Positions 16,226 to 26,272 of a stretch of 63,731 nt of DNA are shown piece by piece. Under the pieces are notes generated by a model. It was given only the letters and a program-made list of their open reading frames with translations, was not told the DNA's origin and made no database searches. Each line of letters starts with the position of its first letter. Position 1 is the first letter of the stretch. The position numbers and the translations under genes were made by a program. This DNA comes from a virus: IMG/VR virus record IMGVR_UViG_3300029908_000026, positions 1 to 63,731 of that record. The stretch is one strand, 5' to 3'.

Positions 16226-16999
16226 ATGGTAGAAGAAATTAGAACATACTTGCTGAACTCGAATAAATTCTCGAGCGTTTGCTACTTTCCTTCTGAGTAC
16301 GAAGAAAAGATACTTCAGCCCCCATTCTCCCTATTTAGAGATGCACTCCTGGGGTCTTCTGCGTACGATACTCCAGCTATTCAGGCTTGGAGAGCTAATG
16401 TGCTGATCTCAGGAATCTATAGGGATCCCGTACTCTCTAGTATTGCCAATTCGTTATTTGACACTAGATTAGTGCAAGGAAAGTTGTTGATACCAACCAC
16501 GCTTGACCCATCACTTTTTATTAATGTGGTACACCCCAACATGTTCATTTCTACTAGTGACCTGTGGTCTGCCTTTGATGGCATTAATGAGAAGAAAATT
16601 GTAATCACAAAGTCTGCTGGATCAGACCCAGTGACATCTGTTGTGGCCACTGTAGCATCTGCTGGCAGGTATGATTCTAACACAATAAATTTTACATTCT
16701 CTGGTGATATATCAGACCTAAGGAAGGTTCCTAATACTCCCATAAGTATAGCTTTCACAAACTGTTCTAGTATCCCAGACTCATTTGCCCAGACAACGCT
16801 CGACCTTAAGTACCCAAACTACATTGATATTGATGGTATTGTAAATAGTGTGGATCAGGTCCCAGGGAAAGAGGGATTAATTACAGGAAATAGTGTTGCG
16901 TCAGCAGCCCTAAGAGATTTTTACTATACAACTACAAGGCCTCACCAAAGCCTTCTTTGCTTGCTAATGGGATACGCCTGCAGCCTTAAGAATTCATGA
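16226..16999 (+). CDS. Baseplate-region structural protein, 257 residues
   Basis: The ATG at 16226 follows the previous stop by one base and fits the spacing used throughout; an in-frame ATG at 16208 would add six residues inside the upstream gene. The N-terminal half is helical (EEIRTYLLNSNKFSSVCYFP, FRDALLGSSAYDTPAIQAWR) and the second half beta-rich (NTINFTFSGDISDLRKVPNT). It overlaps the hub gene by ATGA, so the two are coupled. It is probably a baseplate hub or wedge component; no specific family is recognised. Confidence 0.5.
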   Translation: MVEEIRTYLLNSNKFSSVCYFPSEYEEKILQPPFSLFRDALLGSSAYDTPAIQAWRANVLISGIYRDPVLSSIANSLFDTRLVQGKLLIPTTLDPSLFINVVHPNMFISTSDLWSAFDGINEKKIVITKSAGSDPVTSVVATVASAGRYDSNTINFTFSGDISDLRKVPNTPISIAFTNCSSIPDSFAQTTLDLKYPNYIDIDGIVNSVDQVPGKEGLITGNSVASAALRDFYYTTTRPHQSLLCLLMGYACSLKNS

Positions 17000-18354
17000 C
17001 ATTCCTTGGTACTGCCAATAGTGTAAACAAGCCAGTAGTAAAACTAAATGGCATATCAGTAACCTCAGTTAATTCCCACGCTGAGGTTGGAGGGATTCCT
17101 ACGTGTCAGGTTGGAGTTAGGCCAGAGGATCTTACTGACTTTATTGGTACAGATATACAAGCAACTCTAACCGTTGACGGTGTTAATATTTTCTTTGGTT
17201 ATGTTGTTGGAGTGGGTTATTCCAATATGAATGGAGGATTGGTCCCATCAGTATCTTTGATTCACGTAGCTAGGGATCTTGATGAAATAACAAGCTCTCT
17301 GCCTGGTGTGAGTCCGGGGAGTACTGCTGATGTTACCTCCCTGTTGTATACTACAGATTCTTCTGCAGTTGCATCTGCGTCTAGCGGGTTGTCTAAGTTT
17401 TTTGTAAGCGACTGGACCCAACCATTCTCTAGTATCATTTGTACCGGATTGGGTAATGTAATTAGCAAGAGCTCTGCTCAGTCTGTTAGTGGATATGCAC
17501 CGGTGGTGTCTGGAACAGACAAGCAGACTGCCATTAATATACTCAACCAGATTAGTGGGTGGAGCAATACGGGAGTATTTGTTTTTGGGTCGAACGCCGG
17601 AATAGCTTCGGGAGCTTCTAGATACATAGATGGGTGTTTACAAAGGGCTGGTACTAGCAGTTCTTTGTGGGATGTTTTATCTGGCATTATTGCAGCGTTT
17701 GATTGTGCACTTGTCTGCAAACCAGGTGGCAATGTGTGTATAATGCCCAATTTTGTTGGAGTTGCAGCTCAGGAAAATCAAATACCAACTAGTTTTATCC
17801 AGAAGGTAGATAGGAGTGCCCTGACCACTAGGTCGCCCAAAGATTGTATTGTTGTCGCTCCAACAGCTATTGGAACCACAACCTCCAACTATACAAATCA
17901 GTTTTCTCCTATAAAGCTCGGGAGCTACTCATCTACGCTTCCAGGGTCAAAGGGGTCTATGTTGCTTGCAGCCCCTGGGTGGATGAGTATGCTGAATGGA
18001 TCTGACTTTCCAGACAGTACCACATCCCCTATTACTGCGTATGCACAGACACATGTTCTTTCATATTCAAATAGGCAAAAAACCTTCAACATTGTTACTC
18101 CTGTTGCTCCTGGAGCCTTTCCTGGAGTTTGCGCTACATTCTCTCCGTTCTCAGGAGCTAAATCATTCGATGGCGGTCCTATGAGTGCTTTTGGCGCAAC
18201 TATTGATGGATACTGCAAAAGTGTGGATCACGTATTGTCAGGAGGGACATTTTCAACTATATTTAGGTTCGAGTGTGCGCTAGAGCAGGGGGTATACGAA
18301 AAACAAAAGAGCCACCCCTTTTTTCCTAAGGCAACAATGGACAAGTGGGACTAA
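16996..18354 (+). CDS. Baseplate hub protein (gp27/gpD-like, probable)
   Basis: The 452-residue protein has the order typical of tail hub proteins. A small beta domain comes first (VKLNGISVTSVNSHAEVGGI; DGVNIFFGYVVGVGYSN), then a segment binding the tube-like ring (VPSVSLIHVARDLDEITSSL), and an insertion with a helical subdomain (KQTAINILNQISGWSNTGVF, SSLWDVLSGIIAAFDCALVC). A second beta domain follows (TYSNRQ-type strand region near residue 355). The hub connects the tube to the spike. Position after the tape measure supports this. It is assigned by fold impression and order. Confidence 0.6.
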   Translation: MTFLGTANSVNKPVVKLNGISVTSVNSHAEVGGIPTCQVGVRPEDLTDFIGTDIQATLTVDGVNIFFGYVVGVGYSNMNGGLVPSVSLIHVARDLDEITSSLPGVSPGSTADVTSLLYTTDSSAVASASSGLSKFFVSDWTQPFSSIICTGLGNVISKSSAQSVSGYAPVVSGTDKQTAINILNQISGWSNTGVFVFGSNAGIASGASRYIDGCLQRAGTSSSLWDVLSGIIAAFDCALVCKPGGNVCIMPNFVGVAAQENQIPTSFIQKVDRSALTTRSPKDCIVVAPTAIGTTTSNYTNQFSPIKLGSYSSTLPGSKGSMLLAAPGWMSMLNGSDFPDSTTSPITAYAQTHVLSYSNRQKTFNIVTPVAPGAFPGVCATFSPFSGAKSFDGGPMSAFGATIDGYCKSVDHVLSGGTFSTIFRFECALEQGVYEKQKSHPFFPKATMDKWD

Positions 18355-18355
18355 C

Positions 18356-19066
18356 ATGACGCAAGAACCAGAAGATCTTTGGAAGGATTGGAAAAAAAGA
18401 CCAACTCCTGAAAACCTAAGTAGAGCTGTAAATAGCTTTGGTGGGATGATTGCGTCTTCAGCAAATAACAATAAGACGGTAAACAAGGCCCTACTGACCA
18501 GCAAGGCTAGGCTACTCACATCTGAGGCGATTAAAACTTACGACCCTAGTCAGGGTACAAAGCTTTCTACCCATGTCTACAATCACCTACGCCCACTAAA
18601 CAGAGAGGCAAAGGATATGACAGAGGTGGCCCCAATGTCTAGGTACTACGGGGAAGAGAGCGGAAAGATGGTCAATATGATCAGAGGGTTTACAGAGGAA
18701 AATGGCAGAGAGCCCGATGATGTTGAGATTAGGGATGCTCTTGGCATTTCTGGACGCCGGCTAGAGAAGCTGAATAAAATCGTCAAGTACGAGGTCCCAG
18801 AGAGTCAGGTAGTTGGAGACGTTGACGAGGGAGAGGATCCAGAAAGCTCCAGACTAAACCTCTGGACAGAGTATGTCTACAATGACCTAGATCATCATGG
18901 CAGGAAAATACTTGATATGAAGCTAGGTCGCAATGGGCACCCAGCTATGTCCAACGATGAAATTTCAAAGAAGCTCAATCTTAGCCCAGTTGAGGTTTCC
19001 AACAGGGCGTCAAAGATTGCACAGTCAATTTTGGATGGAGTGAACTCTAGGGACAAAACGATATGA
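18356..19066 (+). CDS. Sigma-70-family-like transcription factor
   Basis: The 236-residue protein resembles bacterial sigma factors. Residues 55-90 contain SEAIKTYDPSQGTKLSTHVY and NHLRPLNREAKD, a region-2-like core-binding helix pair. Residues 105-140 (IRGFTEENGREPDDVEIRDA, LGISGRRLEKL) match region 3. Residues 180-227 (HGRKILDMKLGRNGHPAMSN, DEISKKLNLSPVEVSNRASK) match the region 4 helix-turn-helix for -35 or activator contacts. It would redirect host RNA polymerase to phage, probably late, promoters. It sits inside the baseplate operon, one base after the hub stop, which is an unusual place for a regulator. Confidence 0.8.
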   Translation: MTQEPEDLWKDWKKRPTPENLSRAVNSFGGMIASSANNNKTVNKALLTSKARLLTSEAIKTYDPSQGTKLSTHVYNHLRPLNREAKDMTEVAPMSRYYGEESGKMVNMIRGFTEENGREPDDVEIRDALGISGRRLEKLNKIVKYEVPESQVVGDVDEGEDPESSRLNLWTEYVYNDLDHHGRKILDMKLGRNGHPAMSNDEISKKLNLSPVEVSNRASKIAQSILDGVNSRDKTI

Positions 19067-19455
19067 TCGCTACAGATACATATACAAAAACTTTTTCTGA
19101 GGCAGAGCTGTATCAAGCTACTACCCTGGCATCGTTGTTTAAAACAAAGCTATTTTTGGATTGGTTTAATGGCATTAAGGATTTTATGACACAGGTTGAC
19201 CGGACAGACACGCTCCAGCAACTCCAGGGACTAAAAGCGTCAGATGTTCAAATTGAAGATTGGTCACCACTAAAACTTGAGGGCATGCACAGTCTTGCTC
19301 TGGAAAAGGCGATGAGGATAAGGTATAGTGGGTATGACACTGGTGGTCTAAGTAATGTCAAAGACATCTACGCTGCTGCTGCTCAAGAGGCAACTGATCT
19401 ATCTACAGCTATTGCCACATTCGAAGATTCATCCCTGAACTGGACCACCCAATAA
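19063..19455 (+). CDS. Unknown helical protein in baseplate operon
   Basis: The 130-residue protein overlaps the sigma-like gene by ATGA and its stop overlaps the next start (TAATG), so it belongs to the same translational chain. It is mainly helical (FSEAELYQATTLASLFKTKL, VKDIYAAAAQEATDLSTAIA). I recognise no domain. Its place directly before the gp25-like gene suggests a baseplate or assembly role. Confidence 0.5.
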   Translation: MIATDTYTKTFSEAELYQATTLASLFKTKLFLDWFNGIKDFMTQVDRTDTLQQLQGLKASDVQIEDWSPLKLEGMHSLALEKAMRIRYSGYDTGGLSNVKDIYAAAAQEATDLSTAIATFEDSSLNWTTQ

Positions 19456-19913
19456 TGCCAACAACAGTAAATTATTCTGGGAGAAACGTAGATATAGCCT
19501 TATTTGATAATAATGCTTCCGGGAATCCAGTAAGCCTTGGAATCCGTCCTACCGCACTTGCCGTAACTGGGAAGCTAAAGGCATCTCAGAACTATATAAA
19601 AGCTATGCTGAGCACTAGTGGGGAGAGACTAGAAGACCCATCTTATGGGTCTTCTCTTATAGCAAATTTAATGTCTAAGAACATTAGCTTTCCTATTCAG
19701 ATCCAACAGGCTTTCTCTAGCCAAAGTGCTCTTACCCTTAGGTGGATAAAATCTCAGTACACTAGCACGACCCCCCTTGATGAGCAGATTAATACTGTTA
19801 CGTTATTGAATTATTCCATTCAAGCCACTAGTATTTCTCTTAGCCTTCAGTTATCTACACAAGCTGGTGAAACAGCTGTATTTTACCTACCTGTTGCTTG
19901 GGGTACACCATAA
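19455..19913 (+). CDS. Baseplate wedge protein, gp25/W-like
   Basis: The 152-residue protein contains GERLEDPSYGSSLIANLMSK, close to the conserved gp25 region in which a glycine/arginine/phenylalanine loop precedes 'P.yG..L', followed by strands (INTVTLLNYSIQATSISLSL). gp25 initiates sheath assembly, folding like the sheath C-terminal domain. The gp6/J-like gene follows three bases later, the invariant order in contractile systems. Length agrees with the family. Confidence 0.7.
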   Translation: MPTTVNYSGRNVDIALFDNNASGNPVSLGIRPTALAVTGKLKASQNYIKAMLSTSGERLEDPSYGSSLIANLMSKNISFPIQIQQAFSSQSALTLRWIKSQYTSTTPLDEQINTVTLLNYSIQATSISLSLQLSTQAGETAVFYLPVAWGTP

Positions 19914-19916
19914 TTT

Positions 19917-21602
19917 ATGTCCACATCCATTGAGAATTTTAATATAGTCCCAGGAGTCAATATTGACCCCTCGCTATTTTCTGCGTCTGACATCCAGGCT
20001 GCTCAAGCAATTGTCCGCCAGTACCTTAGCGATACATACCAGGATCTAGACTTCTCTGCACTCTCTAGTTTGAACGACCTAAATGTTAGGCCACAAGCTC
20101 AGATATTCTTAGTGATTCAGTCACTAATTAATCAGTTCAACGCTACCAATACCCTATCTAAGGTTATTCAATCCCCATCTACCGCCAGCAGTGCAATTGT
20201 GGACGCCCTACTGTCCAACTTCTCTGTGTCTAGGGTTGCCGGAACATCTGCCAATGGGTTCATTAAAGTATCTATCCTTGGTAGCCCGTCTAGTCTATCT
20301 ATCCAATCAAGCTATACATTCTCTACAGTGGATGGAGTTGTATTTAGCCCAACAATTAATTACATAGCTACTGCAACGCCAGACCTGTCAAATCCTAGTC
20401 AGATCCAGTTGTATCCAGACCAATCCGGTACCCAAAGCTTTGCTATTGTACCAGCTACAGCAGTCTCCACTGGAGCAATCTACAACATTCCACAGTACAC
20501 CCCACTATCCAGTGCTCAGGTGTACAACTTTGTGTCGGCATCGGCATTCTCAGCTTTTTCTGGCGGTAGTGATGCAGAGACTGACGCTCAAGTAGTTTCC
20601 AGGTTGATACCAGCACTTTCAGTTAGGAACCTGGCATCTCCATTGTCTATAGAGCAGACGCTTAGAGATAACTTCCCCTACATTCTACAGATCAATGTTC
20701 AAGGAATAACTGGAGACCTAATGACCAGGAACTCCCACAACATCTTTGGTGTAAAGTCTGGGAGTTTTTGTGATGTGTATGTAAAAACAGCAGTTTCTAT
20801 CTCTGAGGTCCCAATAGAGAAAACTGCCACCAAGATTATATCTGGAGACGCAAGCACAGCTGATTTTCAGGACTATGTAGGAAAGTATGTTGTACAAGTG
20901 AGTGTTGGGGATATTCCAGGGATGTACGATGTTTCTAGAGTAACACCACAGGCTGCCAACCTACTTAGTACTTACACAATTCTTAAGAAGGTGCGTGGGG
21001 TTAATGCTACCATCCCATCTGGTCAGACCCTACACTCTATTACCACTGTCGCTGAGGGATTCTATTCTTCTTACGGATATGAGTATGTGGTGTTTGATCC
21101 TGTGGTAGACCCAAATCCAGGTGGAAACTATATCCCAGTTACTGTGTATGGGATTACAACTCCTGGAATTGGAGACATACAGGGGTTTGTAAATTCAAAT
21201 TCAAACCAGGTGGCCCTAGTGGACACATTAATTAAAGCGTATGTCCCATGCATTATTTCTACTTCTGAAATAAAGGTTAGAGTCAAAGCTGGAGCCACTA
21301 CTGCACTCAACCTGCAGTCTGATGTGATCAATTACATAAACTCTATAAACCCATCCACGGATCAACTTCGCGTTGATGGCATTATCGCAACAATTTATAA
21401 AGATCCAGCAGTCTTATCTGTAGACACACCAATCCTTATTACTGGGACTATTCTGGCTCCAGACCAAAACGCTACAGAGGTTGTTGTGAGTACTCAATCT
21501 ATCCTTGGTATTCCAACAGACGTTACTCTTGGTTATGGTCCAGAAAATATCGCTATGTTTACCCAGAGCTCTGGAGTCCCACTCACAATAATCGAAGTAT
21601 AA
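19917..21602 (+). CDS. Baseplate wedge protein, gp6/J-like
   Basis: The 561-residue protein shows the Baseplate_J pattern: FSAFSGGSDAETDAQVVSRL (residues about 215-235), where the 'GG.D.E.....R' motif precedes the helical segment IEQTLRDNFPYILQINVQGI. The N-terminal 120 residues are helical, and C-terminal alpha/beta modules follow (ALNLQSDVINYINSINPSTD). gp6 dimers build the inner baseplate ring. It follows the gp25-like gene directly. Among baseplate calls in this window this is the firmest. Confidence 0.85.
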   Translation: MSTSIENFNIVPGVNIDPSLFSASDIQAAQAIVRQYLSDTYQDLDFSALSSLNDLNVRPQAQIFLVIQSLINQFNATNTLSKVIQSPSTASSAIVDALLSNFSVSRVAGTSANGFIKVSILGSPSSLSIQSSYTFSTVDGVVFSPTINYIATATPDLSNPSQIQLYPDQSGTQSFAIVPATAVSTGAIYNIPQYTPLSSAQVYNFVSASAFSAFSGGSDAETDAQVVSRLIPALSVRNLASPLSIEQTLRDNFPYILQINVQGITGDLMTRNSHNIFGVKSGSFCDVYVKTAVSISEVPIEKTATKIISGDASTADFQDYVGKYVVQVSVGDIPGMYDVSRVTPQAANLLSTYTILKKVRGVNATIPSGQTLHSITTVAEGFYSSYGYEYVVFDPVVDPNPGGNYIPVTVYGITTPGIGDIQGFVNSNSNQVALVDTLIKAYVPCIISTSEIKVRVKAGATTALNLQSDVINYINSINPSTDQLRVDGIIATIYKDPAVLSVDTPILITGTILAPDQNATEVVVSTQSILGIPTDVTLGYGPENIAMFTQSSGVPLTIIEV

Positions 21603-21604
21603 TT

Positions 21605-23356
21605 TTGAACAACGACCTCACATACGGACGCAACTTTGCGGACTTCTTGGGTTCATTCTGGTCATCTATTTTTGATGGTGGTGCACTAGGAGACGCAATT
21701 GGATATTCTTGTAGCGAAATGCTTCTTCAGAGCTATATGGACGTGATGGAGATTATCAACTCCTCCTCTATATACTCTATCCCTACTTTCTCCAGGAAGA
21801 ATGTCCTTCCTGTAATCATCAATGAGAGCGATATGCTGCAGTACGCTCAGGTGCCTTCATATGGAGATGGTGGGTTTTATGGACAACAGCCAGATGGAGG
21901 AAAGTACAGAAGTGGTTCTTTCTTGAAGTACGGTACCCCAGCTAAGCTTAGTGACTCCTATTTTTATCCACTCCCCCAAAGCGTTGTTTCGCTCGGATCG
22001 TTTGCGGTAAATAGGTTGTTCCAACCATCCGTAACCCTGGCTAATGGCGCAGACTTTATTTTGTCAGCCGACGATGGCGGCATTGTATTTAAGAGCAATC
22101 CGTTCAGCAACCCGCTCATCCCTGTTGCTGATGTATTAAATACTACAACCGGAGAGATGGACAAGCAGATCGTCATTTGGTTCTGCGATGTGGATGAGGA
22201 TACATTCCGACTTCATGACCAGTATGGGTTTATCTTCACGAATCTACAGGAGTCTTCTGAGCAGTACAAAATAATCATTCAGAGTGTGTTTGAGTTGGTG
22301 TCTAAGGGACCTAGCATTTCTGCTCTTGATTCCTTTCTATCTGCGGTTAGTGGTAGTCCATTAATCAGGGAGGTGTCAGAGACCGTTGAGGTAATCCAGG
22401 ACACTCCTGAGGGGTATTTGATCATTACTGACAAGAGTGTGTACTCTTTGCTAGATAAGACCATGTTGCGCAACAACATCGTGGTCGGTGCAGTACTTCC
22501 TGCATCCACACCACTTTCCACTGTTGTTGAGGTAGTTGATACCACAATGTATGACTGGTGGGAGGAATTCCCTTCGTTGCCCCTCAAGCCAGGGTACACC
22601 ACAAATACCAATCAGTTTTTGTCGTTCCCCAACATAAGTGTCCCAGCGGTGTATGGTCAGAACAATTCTCCAGCACAGCCTTTGTCCCAGTCAGTGGCGT
22701 TTACACTAATTGGCGATCCAATGGCTATTAAGGATTTTTGGGCGTCTGTTAATGAGAAAGCCGGACAGACTGGGAACAATTATGGATTTGAGTTGTTCAG
22801 TAAGTATAGCGATAGTACAAATCCAGAAACTGACTTCACAAACCAAGTAGATTTCTTTTTGAACCCGGCTCAGGTACTAGCCGAGGACCTTTGTACTTAT
22901 TCCATTCTTCCTATTAAAATAAATATAAATTATATACAAAATCTAGATATATTTTTTAAGACTATTAATCCACTCAAACTTAGTACTCCTGTTCATGTTA
23001 TTTTGATGCTATTCCTAGAAATAAATTTAATAGATCAATACCAGCTAGCTGCTTCATCTAACCAAACTCAAACTGACTCTGTTAATCTAAATGACTTAAT
23101 TGAAGTGAATTTCAATGATTTCCCGTCAGGGGAGCAGGCATTGTGGTCTGCTCCACCTGATACCACTGGTATACTAGAGGCTATATCTATTGACGCCAGC
23201 TCTTCCAGTAAAGGAGGGAGGTCTTATGGATCTAACAATTTTTATGATTATGACCTTGACTACAGGGGCTTCTTAATAGAACAATTCGATCTTTCCAATA
23301 CATCAAATTTAGTGCAGACTTTAGAGATTAAACAAATACCAAAATGTGCAACCTAG
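21605..23356 (+). CDS. Large baseplate wedge protein (unknown family), TTG start
   Basis: The 583-residue frame follows the gp6-like stop by two bases and its only start at that place is TTG (TTG AAC AAC GAC); later ATGs would delete the conserved-looking N-terminus. The first 60 residues are helical (FADFLGSFWSSIFDGGALGD, MLLQSYMDVMEIINSSSIY), as in wedge proteins that pack on gp6. The rest is mixed alpha/beta with several Pro/Tyr-rich loops. An AT-rich patch at 22910-23060 differs in codon use. It overlaps the next gene by 13 bases. Confidence 0.55.
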   Translation: MNNDLTYGRNFADFLGSFWSSIFDGGALGDAIGYSCSEMLLQSYMDVMEIINSSSIYSIPTFSRKNVLPVIINESDMLQYAQVPSYGDGGFYGQQPDGGKYRSGSFLKYGTPAKLSDSYFYPLPQSVVSLGSFAVNRLFQPSVTLANGADFILSADDGGIVFKSNPFSNPLIPVADVLNTTTGEMDKQIVIWFCDVDEDTFRLHDQYGFIFTNLQESSEQYKIIIQSVFELVSKGPSISALDSFLSAVSGSPLIREVSETVEVIQDTPEGYLIITDKSVYSLLDKTMLRNNIVVGAVLPASTPLSTVVEVVDTTMYDWWEEFPSLPLKPGYTTNTNQFLSFPNISVPAVYGQNNSPAQPLSQSVAFTLIGDPMAIKDFWASVNEKAGQTGNNYGFELFSKYSDSTNPETDFTNQVDFFLNPAQVLAEDLCTYSILPIKININYIQNLDIFFKTINPLKLSTPVHVILMLFLEINLIDQYQLAASSNQTQTDSVNLNDLIEVNFNDFPSGEQALWSAPPDTTGILEAISIDASSSSKGGRSYGSNNFYDYDLDYRGFLIEQFDLSNTSNLVQTLEIKQIPKCAT

Positions 23357-23982
23357 ACCTTACAGACATTTACCAACCCTCTTGTAAGGGATTGGTTACG
23401 ATGGGGTACCGAAGCAAGTCTACTAACGTTTTCACTCCGGTTCTTCATAAACAAAACCTAGTTATGTATGGGGCGGCAGACGCTATGGCTCGCCTTGTCT
23501 CTGGAGATATGCGATATGTTGTGTCGCATATGTACTACCACTACATAAACACAAGCTCTTCAATTCCAAGCATTTCTGCAATTACAGATAGGAGCCAGGG
23601 ATCTAGCTTCTTTCAGTCAATGAACTCTAGCGACCATTCTGTTATCCAGGATTGGCTTCGTATACCTATTTTTACTGCAGCTAAACTTAGCGCGTATGGG
23701 GCAACCCCAACTCTGGCTGAAAATTACACAAGCAACATGTCTACTTTTGTGGCGACTAGTGCTTCTAGTGCAACTCAGGCTGGAGAGTCATCTGAAAATT
23801 ATTACTTTGCAGACAGCGGAGCTAATGGACCTAGCAACATTATCGGTGTTGCCCTGGTTTGTGCTCCAGTTAATTCTGATAATAGCCAGGACGTGGTGTT
23901 TAGCCGCCTAGCTCTCTCCTCTCCAATTGTCGTACAGGCGAATAGCTATATCGACTGCTTCTGGGGGCTAGCTTTCCAATAA
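23344..23982 (+). CDS. Baseplate/tail protein, 212 residues, unknown
   Basis: The ATG at 23344 lies inside the end of the previous gene. The protein starts with MCNLDLTDIYQPSCKGLVTM and has a beta-rich body with Ser/Asn/Ala-rich loops (YTSNMSTFVATSASSATQAG, VALVCAPVNSDNSQDVVFSR). It ends VQANSYIDCFWGLAFQ, a pattern seen in proteins forming the peripheral baseplate or fibre base. No known domain is recognised. The next gene starts one base after its stop. Confidence 0.5.
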   Translation: MCNLDLTDIYQPSCKGLVTMGYRSKSTNVFTPVLHKQNLVMYGAADAMARLVSGDMRYVVSHMYYHYINTSSSIPSISAITDRSQGSSFFQSMNSSDHSVIQDWLRIPIFTAAKLSAYGATPTLAENYTSNMSTFVATSASSATQAGESSENYYFADSGANGPSNIIGVALVCAPVNSDNSQDVVFSRLALSSPIVVQANSYIDCFWGLAFQ

Positions 23983-23983
23983 C

Positions 23984-26263
23984 ATGAATTGGGATCCAAT
24001 CGTACAACCCCCTTCGGACGGGGAACTCGTAAATCAATCTGTTACTGGCAGATCTATCGCTACTTTGCAGCGTAGAACTGACTTCCTGTACCAGAGGCTC
24101 AACGACTTTAGTGCTCAAAACGGGAAGTTGGTTATTCAAAATGTTGTTTTGGATAATGCAGTTCAAGTGGGAGATTGGGTTTATTTTGACTCCTCTTCTC
24201 AGTCCTACAAACAGGCTATTGCTGAAGGGGTTTACAATACAACCCTAAAGCAGTATACAGCAACTCCTAGGACTTATGTCGTTGGAGTGTGCGTGAGTGC
24301 ATCTAGCAACCTTGGATCCATTCTGATGAGTGGGTATATTCAATCTCTTTCTGTTCTTGGATTTAATACATCCTATATGCTTGAGGGAGGCCAGACATAT
24401 ACCCCTGGTAGATACTATCTATCCTCAAAGACTCCTGGGAAGATGACTTCGGTGGCAAATGCCCCCATTGTCCAATTGGGATTCCTCAGCGGAGATTCTG
24501 CTTTTGTGTCTCCACTCCAGAAAGATATATTTGAGTCTCACATCCACTACAATTTCCCTCTGCACGCGAAGCCAGCATCCAGCCAGAATACGGATGGGTC
24601 TGGTGGCGTTACTATCAGTGGTAATAGGTATGTAGATTACTTCTACTCACCAGCGTCCAACACTCCTCCAAACATCTTGGTTGCGATAAAGGGCAATGGG
24701 ACTACACCGTCTGTTGGATATGGAGCAGAATTTAGAGTTGAGATATATAGAGACTCTGGTGGACTAATGGGGGTTGATGTCTGGGGTGGCTCGTCCCTAG
24801 ATCAATCAAAACCTGATCACACTGGCGGATCAGGAAGTGGAGCTTCTATTACATCTGTTACTGGGAATGCTTGGCCAACCTACGGGTCTTGGTATGCTGT
24901 CCCCAATACAGGATTGTCTGTTGCTTTCTTCAGGCAGGATGCAACGTATTCCACAAATACATTGGCATCTGATATTACGGACAGTGTCCAAGGGATTGCC
25001 ATTAACACAGACCGATTTAAGTTTTTCCTCCCATCAGATTTGACTGGATGGGCTAACCTAAATCCATTCGACAACCAGGTTGTCTCTGGACCAGTATTTA
25101 GATACGTAAGGGAGGGGGATGTACCACTCAATTCCGTGTGGCCTCCAACCCCTACCAGTTCTGTTGAGATCTCCAACAATGGAGTGTCACTTTCTGCCGG
25201 CCAGGATTTTTATTGCCTTCCTCAGGATCTACTGTGGATCCCAGCAGCTATTGATACAGTAAATCTTAGGCTATATGCTCCATGGCCATACGACTACAAT
25301 GCTCGCAGTGCAGAAGATCCGAATTCTCCATATTTTAAGGCTCTTGAGGTATTCTTTTCCAGTGCCAACATTAGCACTGCAAAACCACTTGTTGTTTCTC
25401 TTCAGAGCAATAGCAATGCCATTTCAGTTACGGATTGCCTAACAGGAAATCCTGCAACATCTGGCAATCTTGCACTAGGTCTAACACTAGACTTAAACAC
25501 ACTTGCTGGACCGGACAGTAATTCGTGCATAGCAGGAACCGACCCAACATCTCAGAAATTCCTTACATCCGCTTTGGTCAGTCGACTGACCGCTGGAGCT
25601 GGCATAAAGATCGTTGGTAGCACCACCAACATAAATGGGCAGCAAACCGGTGCTCTAACCCTGTCTACAGATGGAGTACAGACATCAGGGGAGGTATCTA
25701 TTGTGTCTTTGAAGAATGCCAAGGAGAGTCTTTATAATGGTATTACTCCGTGTGTGCTTTTCTTGCCACCATCTACAACAAAGTGTCAGATCGTCTCTAA
25801 AGTCAACATTCCTGTGAACGGGATTGTTGGGAACATTTCTTTAACAATTGCATCGTCAATCTTTGGGTCAACCTCAGTTGGTAGTGCTCCAGTAATTGCT
25901 ACATTCAAGTCTACTCATTACGTTCTTAGGAATGGAGTAAATCTAAGCAGCTTTATTGAGTCCTCTGCCTTTGCAGTCCAGTACTGGTCTGTCAGTCTTG
26001 CTAATTACACTGCGTATTCGGTCCTTATCCCAAGCTATCCAAGTGTGTCTTCTATTGTTACCTCTTCATCTCCACCAGCGAGTGGAGTTGTTCTGACAAG
26101 TGGGACTGTTAGTAATGGTGGGTCAAATCCACAAGGGCTGCTTCCAGGGGATTCAATCTTGACAGTAATCGAGAGAGTTGCTTCTATTATTGATGGTCAA
26201 GCTGACTCATACACAGGGAATATCGGATTCACCAGTGTCAACTGGCAGCTAACTACATCATAA
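23984..26263 (+). CDS. Large baseplate/tail fibre protein, 759 residues
   Basis: The N-terminus (MNWDPIVQPPSDGELVNQSV ... LQRRTDFLYQRLND) looks like a short attachment segment with a helix. Residues 50-190 form a beta module (GDWVYFDSSSQSYKQAIAEG, PGRYYLSSKTPGKMTSVANA), a pattern met in tail fibres and baseplate periphery. The remainder is Ser/Thr/Asn/Gly-rich beta sequence, with SSLDQSKPDHTGGSGSGASI as a flexible linker. It ends in a helix and strand (DSILTVIERVASIIDGQADS). It probably carries a receptor-binding or structural role at the baseplate rim. Family not recognised. Confidence 0.55.
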   Translation: MNWDPIVQPPSDGELVNQSVTGRSIATLQRRTDFLYQRLNDFSAQNGKLVIQNVVLDNAVQVGDWVYFDSSSQSYKQAIAEGVYNTTLKQYTATPRTYVVGVCVSASSNLGSILMSGYIQSLSVLGFNTSYMLEGGQTYTPGRYYLSSKTPGKMTSVANAPIVQLGFLSGDSAFVSPLQKDIFESHIHYNFPLHAKPASSQNTDGSGGVTISGNRYVDYFYSPASNTPPNILVAIKGNGTTPSVGYGAEFRVEIYRDSGGLMGVDVWGGSSLDQSKPDHTGGSGSGASITSVTGNAWPTYGSWYAVPNTGLSVAFFRQDATYSTNTLASDITDSVQGIAINTDRFKFFLPSDLTGWANLNPFDNQVVSGPVFRYVREGDVPLNSVWPPTPTSSVEISNNGVSLSAGQDFYCLPQDLLWIPAAIDTVNLRLYAPWPYDYNARSAEDPNSPYFKALEVFFSSANISTAKPLVVSLQSNSNAISVTDCLTGNPATSGNLALGLTLDLNTLAGPDSNSCIAGTDPTSQKFLTSALVSRLTAGAGIKIVGSTTNINGQQTGALTLSTDGVQTSGEVSIVSLKNAKESLYNGITPCVLFLPPSTTKCQIVSKVNIPVNGIVGNISLTIASSIFGSTSVGSAPVIATFKSTHYVLRNGVNLSSFIESSAFAVQYWSVSLANYTAYSVLIPSYPSVSSIVTSSSPPASGVVLTSGTVSNGGSNPQGLLPGDSILTVIERVASIIDGQADSYTGNIGFTSVNWQLTTS

Positions 26264-26272
26264 TAGATCCAA

